Shown one piece after another: positions 41,420 to 52,699 of a stretch of DNA of 64,000 nucleotides. A program made the translations under genes and the position numbers. The DNA comes from Platycnemis pennipes (lineage: Eukaryota > Arthropoda > Insecta > Odonata > Platycnemididae): NCBI GenBank assembly GCA_933228895.1, contig OW121846.1, positions 114,609,525 to 114,673,524 of the forward strand, given 5' to 3'. The notes beneath the pieces are model-generated. The model saw nothing but the letters and a program-made list of their open reading frames with translations. It searched no databases and was not told where the DNA came from. Position 1 is the first letter of the stretch. Every line of letters starts with the position of its first letter.

Positions 41420-43240
41420 TATTTTCCGTTAGTTTGCCGTAAATTCTTTGTCAGAAATTCAAGGCGTCCTCAGTCTCTTATTTATTTAAGCGTATTCGCC
41501 ACGAGTTGTGCAAGTGGTTGCTCAAGGGACATCGGAGTCAGCATACCTCACTAAAAAGTTCAATTTCAGTGAATCAAGTGAAAAAGGGTCTTGTATTAAA
41601 GTTATTAGGGTTGAGTGAGATATACCGAGGTACTCCGTAACCGTGGCAGTGTCTGTGATGGCAAAATTCGTACAAATATTGCTGAATGTGAGCTCTGCAA
41701 TCGTGTGGAGTGTACTTTGTTTATATCGAAGTTTTCTGCGAAGTTCAGCATTTATGAGCAATAATTTGTGTATTATAGTCATATTAAATACCTCCGCTGT
41801 TTATTCGAGCGGTTAGTGATGTTAAAATTAAAATGTTTATATGTCCATGTGGAAAACAGACGCATGGGCTCGTGACGCGCTCTCATATTTTTCTATTTTC
41901 CCCTGACAAAGGCCTCGAAAATGACAAATAATGTGTAATAGAAGTTTGTGATGTTGATTTAATGTGGGGAAAATGGTAGGAAGTGGATTTGTTGGGATTT
42001 AGTATGGATAACTGTAAAATTTGTTTCGGTGACGTACAAATTCATGCTCGGCATGACGACAGGTATAATTTTGATATTAATGGGCAGCTGATGCAGCCAA
42101 AGCTACAAAGGTAGTGTGGTAACCGTCGTGCACTGCATTATAAGTGAAATAGCATAAACCATGGTGTTTTTCGTGAGATAAGTACTGTTGGAAAATCATT
42201 TACCGTGTCAATCAAATCCTTATTGTTGTTATGGTGTAAATATTTTGGTGATTTTGTGGTATTGCATTTATTTTTCGAAATAAAATGATAGTCAATGTCA
42301 TAAGTAAATTTTTAAGTCATATGGTAAGAAATGAGTAGTTCCTATAATGTGGTCGATTCCCATCATGAATAGAATGCCTTGAGTGTGAACGTGATTTTCT
42401 GTGGAATAACTGTGTTAATGCAACGTAGAATCCTTTACTTAAGTTCAGCGTAGAATTTATGAGCAAATGAATTTAAAATGTAGAATCAGCTTGTTGAGTG
42501 AGGGAATCATTACAAGATGCATATACTAAGGCAAACTAAGGAGAAGGATGTAGGTGCACCAAGATTTATCGTTATGGTTTAACACCTTTATTTCAGTATA
42601 TTTGACGACTTTTAATGTCTTGGGCAAGTTATCATACTCATAGGAATCAAAGTTTGAACCCAGTGTTAGTGTGTTTTTCAGTGTTAACTTCCTCAAGCCA
42701 GTTTTTCAGTTCCAATAAACTTGTCATGGGGAGTCTCGCAGGATAACAGCTTTGATCTTCTTGTTTTCCTCAGTAAGATTGCCGTCGCTTCTGCACGTGC
42801 ATAACCAAGGGTAAGGAGAGACAGTGGCTTTATTAATATAGCAAGAGGGAATAGTCAGGGAGACTGTTGTCGTAATAAGAGTACGTAATTGAGTATTTGG
42901 TAAGAATTCTTTCAAGACGTGGAAATTTTACATTTTTGTCTAGCGCTACCGTTAAAATCTTGCTCTGTGAACCATTAATAATGCATTACAGTACCATGGA
43001 AAATAATTCCCTTCCTAACCACTTGAAGTTCCCGCAGGGTAGTTCGCTGTTGCGACAGTAAATTGTTCTGTACCTCATAAGTTGGCAAACAAGCTTGGCT
43101 ACGTGTGTGATTTTTAGCTTCTCTCATTGGGGGAAAATTCATGGGTCGTCATCAATTTCGATGGCGTCACTGCCATCTAAGGCCGCACAGACTTTACTAC
43201 CAATGTTTTCATTCAACAGCTCAGATTGTCCATTATCACT
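41420..43240. other. no gene recognised
   Basis: About 1.8 kb without recognisable coding, RNA or repeat structure. Confidence 0.4.
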
Positions 43241-43244
43241 TCGA

Positions 43245-43430
43245 AACTGCAAACAACATCTTTACGCTGACAATTTTCAAATATATCTAAGCTCAACTGC
43301 TGACAACCTGCTTAATAATGTGGAAAACATCAATAATTTTCTCGTAGAAATTAATAATTGGAGCAAAGCCTACTTCTTAACAATTAATCCTATGGAAAAA
43401 GTGTGGAGCATGTGCCCATGTGCCCATCTG
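43245..43430 (+). pseudogene. LINE RT fragment with altered catalytic motif
   Basis: The open frame 43095-43457 contains CKQHLYADNFQIYLSSTADN then VENINNFLVEINNWSKAYFL and TINPMEK. This is the YADD box and following helix of Jockey/CR1-like RTs (YADDTQIY... WS...L.LNP.K). The second catalytic Asp is Asn (YADN). No other RT motif is nearby, so it is a small internal fragment. Confidence 0.65.
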
Positions 43431-43559
43431 TTGAACTTTGACAAGTGTTTTATGTAGCGCCCTTTTAAAAGATGGAAGTGATGGAGAGTTTCTTAAGGAT
43501 AAGGGAAGTTTAGGGAAGGGCTTGACGACTAAGGGAAGACCTTAGTCGTCGACGCACGC

Positions 43560-43835
43560 GTAAATCCAAACCTACTACTACCAATTTTTTCATTAAACAG
43601 CTCATACGAAAGGTGCTCAGCGTTGTGTCTCCTCTGGTGAACACCTTAAGAAGTCGCTCCTCTGGTTTCACATTGTCTTTGATTTCCCCCTGCTCACCTA
43701 TGAGCTCAACATATCTAACTAGTATAGTTGTACATTCCTTCTCGCTGATGTCATGAGTATAGTCAAGAATTATGGAGTACGTGATGGTTTCAATAACACG
43801 CTCAACGATTTTTAAACAACTACATGATTCATGTT
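43560..43835 (-). pseudogene. hAT-type transposase fragment (DUF4371-like)
   Basis: Read minus from about 43813, one frame gives IVERVIETITYSIILDYTHD, then ISEKECTTILVRYVELIGEQ, GEIKDNVKPEERLLKVFT and further residues without a stop for about 80 codons. The pattern (I..YSIILD.T.DIS.KEC.T.LVRYVE....IKE.F) fits the DUF4371 portion of hAT-like transposases. It differs from the remnant at 37.2 kb, so they are separate insertions. No termini found. Confidence 0.6.
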
Positions 43836-43839
43836 GGTT

Positions 43840-44720
43840 ATTAAATCAAACATGTTCCCATAACTAAGGTGATTAGATGCATGGGCTTTGAATTTTTCAG
43901 GGAGTTCTGTCTCTAACTCCCCTGTGGTCTGTCCATTCCTGTAGTTCCCCAAATAGATCTTTCTGTAACCCTTTCGCTCCCAAGCACTTTTCCTGTGTAC
44001 ATGTCCAAAAATACCAGCCCTTTTTTAACGAAATTTTCTCTCTTCTTTTAAAAAATTCTATCGTCTTTATTTTACCACATATTAATATGAAAAAAAATAC
44101 ACTTATGAATAAATGTTGGCTGTTTACAGGTCCATTTTTATTTTTCCTCATGCTTCTTTAGTTTTGTTATAAAAGAAATAAAAATTAAATTATTTTTTAA
44201 ATTTTTTTATAAATAAATTTTTTAAAAGCTTACTTAGTGAACCTTGGTTATTAGATGCAACTTTAAAGTATGTATTTATATAGTGCACTTTATTATTAAT
44301 AAGTTGGCTTAATTTTGTTCATATTATTTCATACGTTATGGTATAAAAAATATATATAGTATATCTACACTAGCGCTATTGAGGCCTACTCTCGCTGTGT
44401 AACTTATGAAATTGTCCAACTGTTTAATTTTGTGAATGACAAAATGAATATGATAAACAACATGATACGCAGTAAATATAACAAAATACATCTTTTTAGT
44501 TAACATATTAGTATTATAACCATAAATAATTGGATTGCCAGAGCATAAATATTGAAATTTGTAAAATGTTGACGGATAACATGCACCATGAAAACAACTG
44601 CTTTTACAGCATATTTCTCGGAAGTACTTTCCATGTCAATTAGGAGGTTAGTTGCACTTCTTTCTGATCGTCACATATGAAATATAAATGTAAATTTGTG
44701 AGCTACTCACGGTCTTTGGG
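43840..44720. other. no gene recognised; 3' flank of piggyBac
   Basis: Very AT-rich in 44150-44600. I found no matching terminal repeat for the piggyBac gene. Confidence 0.35.
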
Positions 44721-44721
44721 G

Positions 44722-46397
44722 CTAGCACTTATGTTTAGCTAAGCAATCGCCGTGCAATCCCCGGTTGCATCGGACGCACACTGTCCTGGATCTTCTCCTC
44801 TGTTCCTTTGTGCTGCATACAGAGCATCTGGACTCTTTACGGCCGCCCAATTTCCTAATTCCTGGTGAACCACGTCCACTCCCTCTGGACTCATCCCTAT
44901 TCCTCAACCATTCTGTCCCTTCTATCACATTTGTTGTGTATAAAAGTCTCGAAAGAGGTTTTCCGGGTTCACTTAAATTTTCTTTGTATAATATGTAGCT
45001 ATTCAACACCATCCTTCCAATAATATGGAATGCTACCTTTTTCCAATATTTTAATGTTTTCCTTTCATCTAAATATGTGTACAGCATCATGTCTGATGTG
45101 TCCACTCCTCCCATGAACTTGTTGTATTCTAATATTATTCCTGGCTTTACATATTTTTTCTCCCGGCCTTGCCTTACACTCGTAACTTCTCTATCCTCTG
45201 CTATTGACTTGCTCGAAAGGAGCATCACCGGTCCTTGGGAACTTTTTTCCCTGAATGCACATCCTAAGGCACATCCAGCACGGCAATAAACCTTCTCACC
45301 GACGGAAAACTTCTTCTTGAAAAGTTCTGGTAGATATTTCCGATTTTTCCTGACAGTGCCAGTAATATACGTGCCCATTTCATAAAGAGTATTCACCAGT
45401 GGAATTGACATGAAAAAATTGTCCACAAAAACATGGTAGCCCTTGTGCAAATAATTATTCACTCCAAGAAGTTTCATCACCACCGTGTATCCCAGTCCGT
45501 GTTCTTTTATCTCCAATCTTTCTTCCTCACTTGCCCTACCTTTATATGTAAAGAATCCCTGGCAATAATTGGACACCGCATCGCAAAGCATCCAAAATTT
45601 GATTCCCCAGTGGTGATGGTGCTTATTTGGAAGGTACTGCAACAAACTTGAACGGTTTTTAGTCCCTACTAGACTTTCATCCACGCTTAGTTCCTCGTGA
45701 GGGGTATAATGGTATCTAAATACTCTATTGGCATGATCTAAAAGGGGTTGGTACCGGATACATGGGTCATAACCGGGATCATTGCGTGTTTTACACTTCT
45801 CAGAGTCTACCAAATGAAAAAATATCAGAATTTGCTGAAAACGATTCCTCGGAAACATTTTTCCGAACCAAGGGGTACTTTGGGATGTTGATTGTGACCA
45901 GTACGAAGCAATGGTAGGTTTCCGGATTATTCCAATGTTCAAAATACATGCCAAGAATCCTTTCATTTCTGCAGATGAAATGTTTTCCCACTTCACTGAT
46001 GGTGATGATCTTCCAGACTGAGAGGAGATGTACTGTTGGGCGTAGCGATTAGTTTCAGTAACAAAGAGAGTAATGAGAAACTCTGTGAAAAAAAGTTGAA
46101 AATATTGAATCGGAGGAGAGTTACGGGCACACGCTTGGGGCCGGTCATTTCCTGGAAATGGTAATGTGTGGGAGTTGATTCTTCTGGTGGCACTACTTCC
46201 CTCCTTTCTCCATTTTCTGCATTACAATTGTCTTCATTACTGCACTGCTCATCAAAAGGCTGCAATGAATGTTGATCTTCATCACTGTCATTCCCCGTCT
46301 CACTGTCACTTTCAAAGAAATCAGTCACACTTTCATCGGATGAATCGTCTAATATATTCAAAATATCTTTTTCTCCTATATGTGATGGTCCAGCCAT
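44722..46397 (-). pseudogene. piggyBac-type transposase, nearly complete, one frameshift
   Basis: The N-terminal frame (ATG at 46397) encodes an acidic start (LDDSSDESVTDFFESDSETG) and reaches MTGPKRVPVT. A one-base break near 46118-46130 then shifts into a second frame (PPIQYFQLFFTEFL, TNRYAQQY, SVKWENISSAEMKG) that stays open to 44722. Counting from the Met at 45996, the catalytic Asps are D106 (LSVDESLVG), D192 (YHVFVDNFFMS) and D299 (MGGVDTSDMM). The C-terminus has a zinc-binding cysteine-rich domain (C391, C394, C407, C410, H415, C418, H422, C424). Such transposases cut and paste DNA at TTAA sites. All catalytic residues survive, so only the frameshift, if real, kills it. Confidence 0.9.
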
Positions 46398-46399
46398 TG

Positions 46400-47439
46400 T
46401 GTGGTTATATTTTTACAAAAAATATTCACCACTGTAAAAGAATGCTAAAGTTTTACAAAAATTCTTGTATTGATGCACTACCAAATGAATACCTTCAGCG
46501 ATTGCGAACACGCGCGTGTGGTTGCGAACTAAGAACTCCACAGGGAAGCACGCAGTCAGAGACTGAAGACCATTTGGAAAGGCGTTCACTCAAAGAAAGC
46601 AAAGTCAGCAAGGATAAAATGATTCAATTACGAAGATAACAAAGTATCATTTCACGATAGAAAACTGCGGACGCAAAGCTTCTTCGGCGATTCCTCGTAG
46701 CATTAGTCACCAGTGTGATGAGAAAAAAAATCGTTCATTACGCCATATGATATTACATGGTTATCTTCAATGTAAATGAAAAGCTACATTGTATTTTACC
46801 GATAGTTATAATACTAGTCTCCTGTATTACATTTCATATGCAGTTTATTTTTACGCATACCTTTTGATTATATTTGAAATGAAGATATCCTGAACTTATC
46901 ACGTACCAGACGCGCAAGGAGGATTATTCGCTATATATTTCAGGACTGGAAAATTACGTAGATTCATGAACGCATTAGAAAAGAAAGATATAAACTGTAA
47001 GGAGTAGTTGGTAGCATAGAATCTCGTAAGGAAAAATATGTTTCACTGCGAACATCAAGGGCAAATTAGTCACCCGCGGTGGCATTTTCCGCGATGCAAT
47101 GAAAATGCAATAGATCAGAAATAACGACATAATGTTAGTAGTAATGAAGAAAAGAAATATCTTTCGATAATATATCATTTCCAGTTCTTTTTTCCAAAAG
47201 ATTTCAACGGAGACTAAATAGGGTTCAGATTTATAAGCGTTAATCGAACAATCTACGGTTCACTTCAGCACGTAAAATATTCACGCAAGGTGCTGAAAAA
47301 AAAGTCTTTAAAAAATACTCATAATGCCGTAAATATTTTACAATTGCCACCAAATGACGAATAAAGATGTTTTCTTTCATATAAAAGAAACTTAATGTGC
47401 ATAAACATATTTGTTACTGAACAATAGTCTCCGATACTA
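46400..47439. other. 5' flank of piggyBac, no gene recognised
   Basis: Nothing coding recognised. It separates the transposase start from the palindrome pair at 47.44 kb. Confidence 0.35.
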
Positions 47440-47511
47440 GCGGCCGATACATCGGCCGCTTGGGAGTATTGGCTACTAAGGCCGCGGCCGATATATCGGC
47501 CGCTTGGGAGT
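47440..47511. repeat. tandem palindrome pair, 44-bp period (inverted)
   Basis: GCGGCCGATACATCGGCCGC (47440-47459) and the perfect 20-bp palindrome GCGGCCGATATATCGGCCGC (47484-47503) start 44 bp apart. Each is followed by TTGGGAGT. On the minus strand the unit reads ACTCCCAAGCGGCCGATATA, matching ACTGCCAAGGGCCGATATAT at 25580. GTAAGGG follows the second unit, so minus strand shows CCCTTAC before the units, like piggyBac termini that start CCCTT. Confidence 0.85.
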
Positions 47512-47519
47512 GTAAGGGA

Positions 47520-48495
47520 GAAAATATCAGACAATGTAAGCAAAAGACAGCATTCCTGAATGTACTGTAAACAAGCCATTTTCTTTCTTTTTATTTTCCG
47601 TTTGGTACAAGAAATGTTTTTACTTTCGGATTGAATTTCCTTCCACACGAAGTTGGAAAAACCATAGATAGCAGATTTTGTGGTCTCTAATTTCAAAGGT
47701 AAAGTTCAGGTGGAAGCTGCTTTTTGCTTGTGTGGCTAGCTGGATCTCCTACGTCTTTTAGATATGCTGAAGCTTCCGTTGAAAGGGAAGCTTTGTTCAT
47801 TTATTCCACTTTACTTTCAGGAATGGGCCCTTATCCTGGTGGCAGGTCAGTCATGTGGACAAATGTTGTCGAGTAAGGGGAAGTGGGGGTAAAAATTACC
47901 GTAAAAGGTAGCGTGCAGTGATTGCACGATCCGTAAGTCTAAGCTTTTTGAATGTACAGTGATGTGACCCATTGGCGGAGTTATGAGGAGGGAGCGGGAA
48001 TGAGACGGGAGGTATGCTGTGTCAGTTATGCTACTGGGTTGCGGTCGAGGATCGGTGGAATTGACGACGCCATGGTGCGGCAGCTAAGGTAGAGTGTATA
48101 GAGACACGACCAAAATAAAAGAAGCTTTCGGCTGGCTGAATAATTATCTCTAACTGCACGATGCTTTACTATACTACACTTAACTCATAACATTCATTTC
48201 TTGTTATAACCTTTCGATGAGTGCATAAATAACTGTAAACGGGTAAACATATTTACATTGTGCATTTAAAATCCCCACAAATATTTTATTCCCCTCAGAA
48301 ATTTTTTCTATGGCACAACTTGCGCCATACATGTGGGTGACCCTGCGTGAGGTCAGTAAATGGGAAATATTCAATGGAGAGAAAACGACAGGAAACGAAG
48401 AACACATCCGTTCAAAGTAAACCCGACAAACCTGACATTAACACGCGGGAAAATGGTATATTTTTACATCTTTGGATCGACCGCATCTGTAGGGA
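47520..48495. other. no gene recognised
   Basis: Nothing recognised. Confidence 0.35.
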
Positions 48496-48504
48496 GCTAT
48501 TGTC

Positions 48505-48840
48505 ATTAATCGGGCTGGTGGGGTGGATAGAATACTAATCTTCCATCTTGAGGGCTCGGGATCGGATTCCGGCACTGGCAAACTTTTCATTGGTACACCG
48601 ATCCCTACTTGAGTGCTTTGTGGAGAGTATTGGAGTACAGTACTCCGTCCGTCGGATGGGACGTTACGGCGTGGTCCACCTGGCGCCTTTCGTTAAGAGC
48701 AGGCTAATTCCGACGCCGGGTTACTCTCCACACTCCTTCCATTTCCCAAAAATCCTACCTTAATCCGGTTACCCACCTTTCCTCTCTAGTGCATATGACC
48801 TAAGTTGTCGGTCACCTCCCCAAAATAACTAATACTACAG
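48505..48840 (+). repeat. tRNA-derived SINE, copy 3
   Basis: Head GGGCTGGTGGGGTGGATAGA, then CGGATTCCGGCACTGGCAAA; body CAGTACTCCGTCCGTCGGAT, CCTTTCGTTAAGAGCAGGCT and GGGTTACTCTCCACACTCC; tail GTCGGTCACCTCCCCAAAAT. Block order matches the 24.8 kb copy throughout, so it is essentially full length but diverged. AGCTAT occurs on both sides, a possible remnant of a target duplication. Confidence 0.8.
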
Positions 48841-48844
48841 CAAA

Positions 48845-50224
48845 ATAAGCTATCGAAATAAATAGCTGTCGGTTAAACCAATTATGCAGATTATGTTAGC
48901 AAAACGTTTTGCCATTCTATACATGGAACATCATGCTCCCTTTTGGCTGTGTCGGAATATTTGGCTTTTGCATTAAAAGCTCCGGTGATCCACACAATTC
49001 TTCACTAATTTGTGAGGTTTCCTAAGCTTGTCGCTGGGAGGAAATTTACGGTGCAGGACAACTTGACTAAATGACAGCTGCCATCACAGTAAAACGTATG
49101 ACGGATACGGATAATGACACTTTAAACCTATATGTTGACTGATAGAGTATCTAGGTATATTTATATAATTATTAATGTGACCATTAATTATGCTATAGTA
49201 AAAAGTATAATTTTATACCCCGTTAATTTCCTCTTAGGATACAGATATGACGAAAGTGAAAATACTAATGCAATGTGCATGGAATTTAGGAAGAATTCAG
49301 TGTTCTGCGTCTTTTAAGAGGTCAATCAAGCTAGATGCAGTATTACGTCCCCATCTTTAACTTCACATTACATGTGAATCCCGAGTATCTCACCAATAAT
49401 TATTGGATATTTCTATAAATATTTTGCTCAAATTACACGATTATCCATTGAAGGTAATTCATTCCGGCACTCAGTCATGCATAAAACTATACAATAAAAT
49501 TTTGAACCTCAGAGAGAGTCTTGCAGGACTTCTTATTAACTTATATTATGAATTTAAAACCTGTATGAACTCATCAAAGACACATTGGGAAGGGTTTTAC
49601 TTGTTAAAACTATTTGGCAGTCACAAAGTATTGTTTCGGGAACACTTTGTTTTCACGTAATTAACACTACTAAATGTTATGGAACACTCAATATGAATAC
49701 AATGAGCACTTCAATTATTTCCAGAGCCAAATAATACGTGAATTTTCGACATTATAATATCTTAAGTGTCCGTATATTCCGGGAAATACCGAAATTTCCA
49801 ATTGTATATCGAAAATTTACTCTATTGTACAGACATAAAAAAAATCTTAACACTTCAGAGGTCGAATTTTTCTTAGTACCGAGTTGAAAGAGATTTGACA
49901 ACCTTGCACCACTACCCCTTAGCTCGTTGAAATTCCCAGACCGCGTAGGAGCTCTAAACATTTCGGGATCCGAAAACACCGCGAACGTTCCTGCCAGAGA
50001 TCCTCCTTCTACCCTTGCCAAGGTTAGGCCCTTGAGAAAAAGCAGCCTTCTTTTCGATTGCTGCTCGGCGGGAGGCCTTCGAAGATGCGTCGCGTAGGTT
50101 TCCGTGACTACGTTTCTTGGGAGAGGCACGACCCGAATCTAAATGCAGTTTCAAGCTAAGGTTGTCATCAACACCGTCCATATATAACAAATCACTATTG
50201 ATAACGTAAACTTAGTAAAATTCC
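48845..50224. other. no gene recognised; weak minus-strand frames at 49.75-50.19 kb
   Basis: Mostly AT-rich. At 49930-50150 GC rises and a minus frame (50190-49954) reads KKRSHGNLRDASSKASRRAA, a basic peptide without a recognised family. It lies just beyond the Penelope 3' end and could be a host exon or element flank. Confidence 0.3.
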
Positions 50225-51960
50225 ACAGACTTTTATTAAAACCGACTAAGGTTTCGACTTAAACAGTTATTATTAAGGTCACAATGGTACATCACGATCC
50301 CCTTATATACAGAATAGGAAAGGGGGGCATGGTATAGGGAGGGACTGTACGTGCGGGAAGTGTATGATTGGTCTAAGGTGGGAGTGGGGAAGCGGGGGCA
50401 TTTGAGTGAGCAATATTGGTATTGTATAACGGGAGGGGGAGGGGGGAACAGCAAGGTTAGGAGAGGAGATTGAGAAGGGAGCACATCATTCAGCACACAC
50501 ACATTAGCTGTTTTGGAATACAAAAAAATCTCAAGGTTTTCCAGATAGTCAGACTTGTGGCCCTTACACTGCGAGTGAAGGACTTTTGGGATGAAGTCAC
50601 TTCGGTGGTCTTCTTCTAATAAGTGCTTGGCACACTGGGAACTTACATAACCATTCATCGCTGATGTTCTTTTACCCGGGTGCGAATACGTCCTTTTTGC
50701 CGAGCATAGACAGCTTTACAGTTGGTACCTTTATAACTAAGTAAGTATACACCACTTTTATCTAGCACATCGTATTTATCTCTAGAATTAAGAAGTGAGT
50801 TACTCAAGCAGTTAGAGTTATAAATGAAACCTTAAATTTGTGTCTCGGAATATAATTGGATATTTGATATGACAATTGGCCAATAAACATAATTTTGCGC
50901 CATCTTTTAACAGTGTCTTGCTGAGATATGGATAAACTAGTAATTAAGCGCAGAGTCATTTTCGATTGTTGTTGCTGTAAAACATTTTCAACTAACTTGC
51001 CGTTGTAACCATTAGTCTCTGGAATGCGTTTGATCTGATTCTTACTGAATTCTCTGTTGACGTTATTGTTAGACATAGGGATTGATAGTGCTCTGAATAC
51101 CATAGAATTAAAGGCTGACAGTTGGTGTCCGTGGTGATCGCAAGAATCATACGGGATTATAACATCTGAATAAGTCGATTTTCTAAAAATTGAGAAATCA
51201 TTTACAACTTCGGTTAAGCCAATAGTTAAGTCCAGAAAATATATAACTTTGCCACCTACCTATATAGTAAATTTAATGGATTTATGTAAACTATTTAAAA
51301 CAAGTAAAATGACCAAGTTGTCAAAGATTTCCGGTCCACAGACATAAAACATCATCGACATAACGAAACCAATGTATTACATTACTTAAAAAGGGTGATT
51401 AGAAAATATTAGTTTCCAAATTACGCATAAACGTATGTGCTAAAAGTGGTGATAACGGTGAACACATAGATAGGCCATGGGTTTGTTTATGAATTGACTT
51501 GTTAAAAATGAAATAATGTTGGGTGACACACAAGTGTAATAGTAATTACAATTCAGACGTTATCCTGGGCTCAACGAATGAATTTTTGAGCGATTCCAAG
51601 GCTAGAGACACAGCTTCTATTGCAGGGACTGAAGTGAACAATTTGCTTGCATCAAATGAAATAAGTTTGGAATTCGGGGGTATATTTACATCTTCCAGTT
51701 TCCTAGTAAGATCAATAGAGTTCTCAATTGTAAATTTAGGTTGTAACACTAAAATCTCTCTTAATATGGTACTTAATTTAAAGGCAAGCTTATGAGCAGG
51801 AGCCGAACAATGTGACCCTATGGAATACTTGGAATTGTTACCGTGTACATGTGATGCTACGTATGGATTTGGAGACGCATTTATTTGTACGATTAATAAT
51901 AGATATGATAAATCTCTTATGGATTTATTTTCTCCTGTCTTTGTAGACAAAATTCTGCGT
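50225..51960 (-). pseudogene. Penelope-like element: RT plus GIY-YIG endonuclease and terminus
   Basis: Minus order: RT N-part (51950-51546; APAHKLAFKLSTILRE, IENSIDLTRKLED, LISFDASKLFTSVP). Then CSPLSPLLAHTFMRNLET near 51450, the catalytic WFRYVDDVLCLW (YVDD codons at 51362-51351), VIYFLDLTIGLTEVVNDFSI, and SFNSMVFRALSIPMS-like residues near 51110. A GIY-YIG endonuclease follows (GVYLLSYKGTNCKAVYARQK near 50750; KHLLEEDHRSDFIPKVLH in frame 50658-50236). Stops break the frame in at least four places, and the YIG triad reads YAR, so it is dead. The 3' side has a pyrimidine-rich tract, TATATAAG (50309-50302) and a CGAAACC block near 50255, as in Penelope terminal repeats. It is 5'-truncated. 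Confidence 0.85.
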
Positions 51961-52014
51961 ATTTCGGGTCAATATATTTTTAGGGCTTCCTCTGGCGCCC
52001 CGCCACATAAAGAA

Positions 52015-52695
52015 TAGAGTGCCACAGGACTGTGCACTGTCTCCTGTATTATTCAATGTCTAAATCGACAAAGCAATCCAAGTAGACAAAGAAAAGTATT
52101 TGGGAGTGAACATCTAAGGGTAGAAAATCGGCATGCATCGATTTTCCGACGACATAGCAGTCATGACAGAAGAAGACACCAGTAAATGTGGAAAGGTCAA
52201 TGGGCAGATATCACCTAAATTTTAATAAAAAGAAAACTAAGATAAGGCCTAGATGTGAGGAAAAAATTCATTAGAACATACATCTGGAGCATGCAGCTAC
52301 ACGGCAGCGAAGCATATGCGATAATAGAAGCAGGGAAGTCAAGGCAGGAATCGTTTGAAATGATGTGATCCCGAAGAATAATGAAGATAAAATGGATCGA
52401 CCGAGGACCAACGAAGAAGTCTTAACAAGAGTGGGAGAAAAGAGAAGTCTGATGACAACTCTAAAAAGAAGACGGGACTACTTAATCGGCCATATCTTAA
52501 GACACGATGGTCTGATGAAGACAATCGTCGAGGGAAAAGTGAACGGGAGGAATATAAAAGGCAGGCCTTGTATGAGAAAAATGGAGCAAGATGTGAAGGA
52601 TGAAAAAGACAAAAACTACGCTGATATGAAGAGATTGGCCGATAGAAGAACCGAGTGGAGGGCTGCGTGAAAGCAATCTTATGATTAAGGTGACC
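52015..52695 (+). pseudogene. LINE (family B) 3' fragment with deletions
   Basis: Starts in RT (CALSPVLFNV; degraded FSDDIAVMTEED near 52150). It loses sequence near 52250 (compare the 40.8 kb copy) and resumes RKFIRTYIWSMQL. The last part is open at 52365-52670: NEEVLTRVGEKRSLMTTLKR, LIGHILRHDGLMKTIVEGK and MKRLADRRTEWRAA. The post-stop sequence GTGAAAGCAATCTTATGATT corresponds to GTGAAACCAATCCTAGGATT at 41372. FADD has become FSDD. Clearly dead. Confidence 0.8.
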
Positions 52696-52699
52696 AGAT

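Noticed and set aside
46166..46639. 157-codon plus-strand frame
   Set aside because: Antisense to the N-terminal part of the piggyBac transposase and without motifs.
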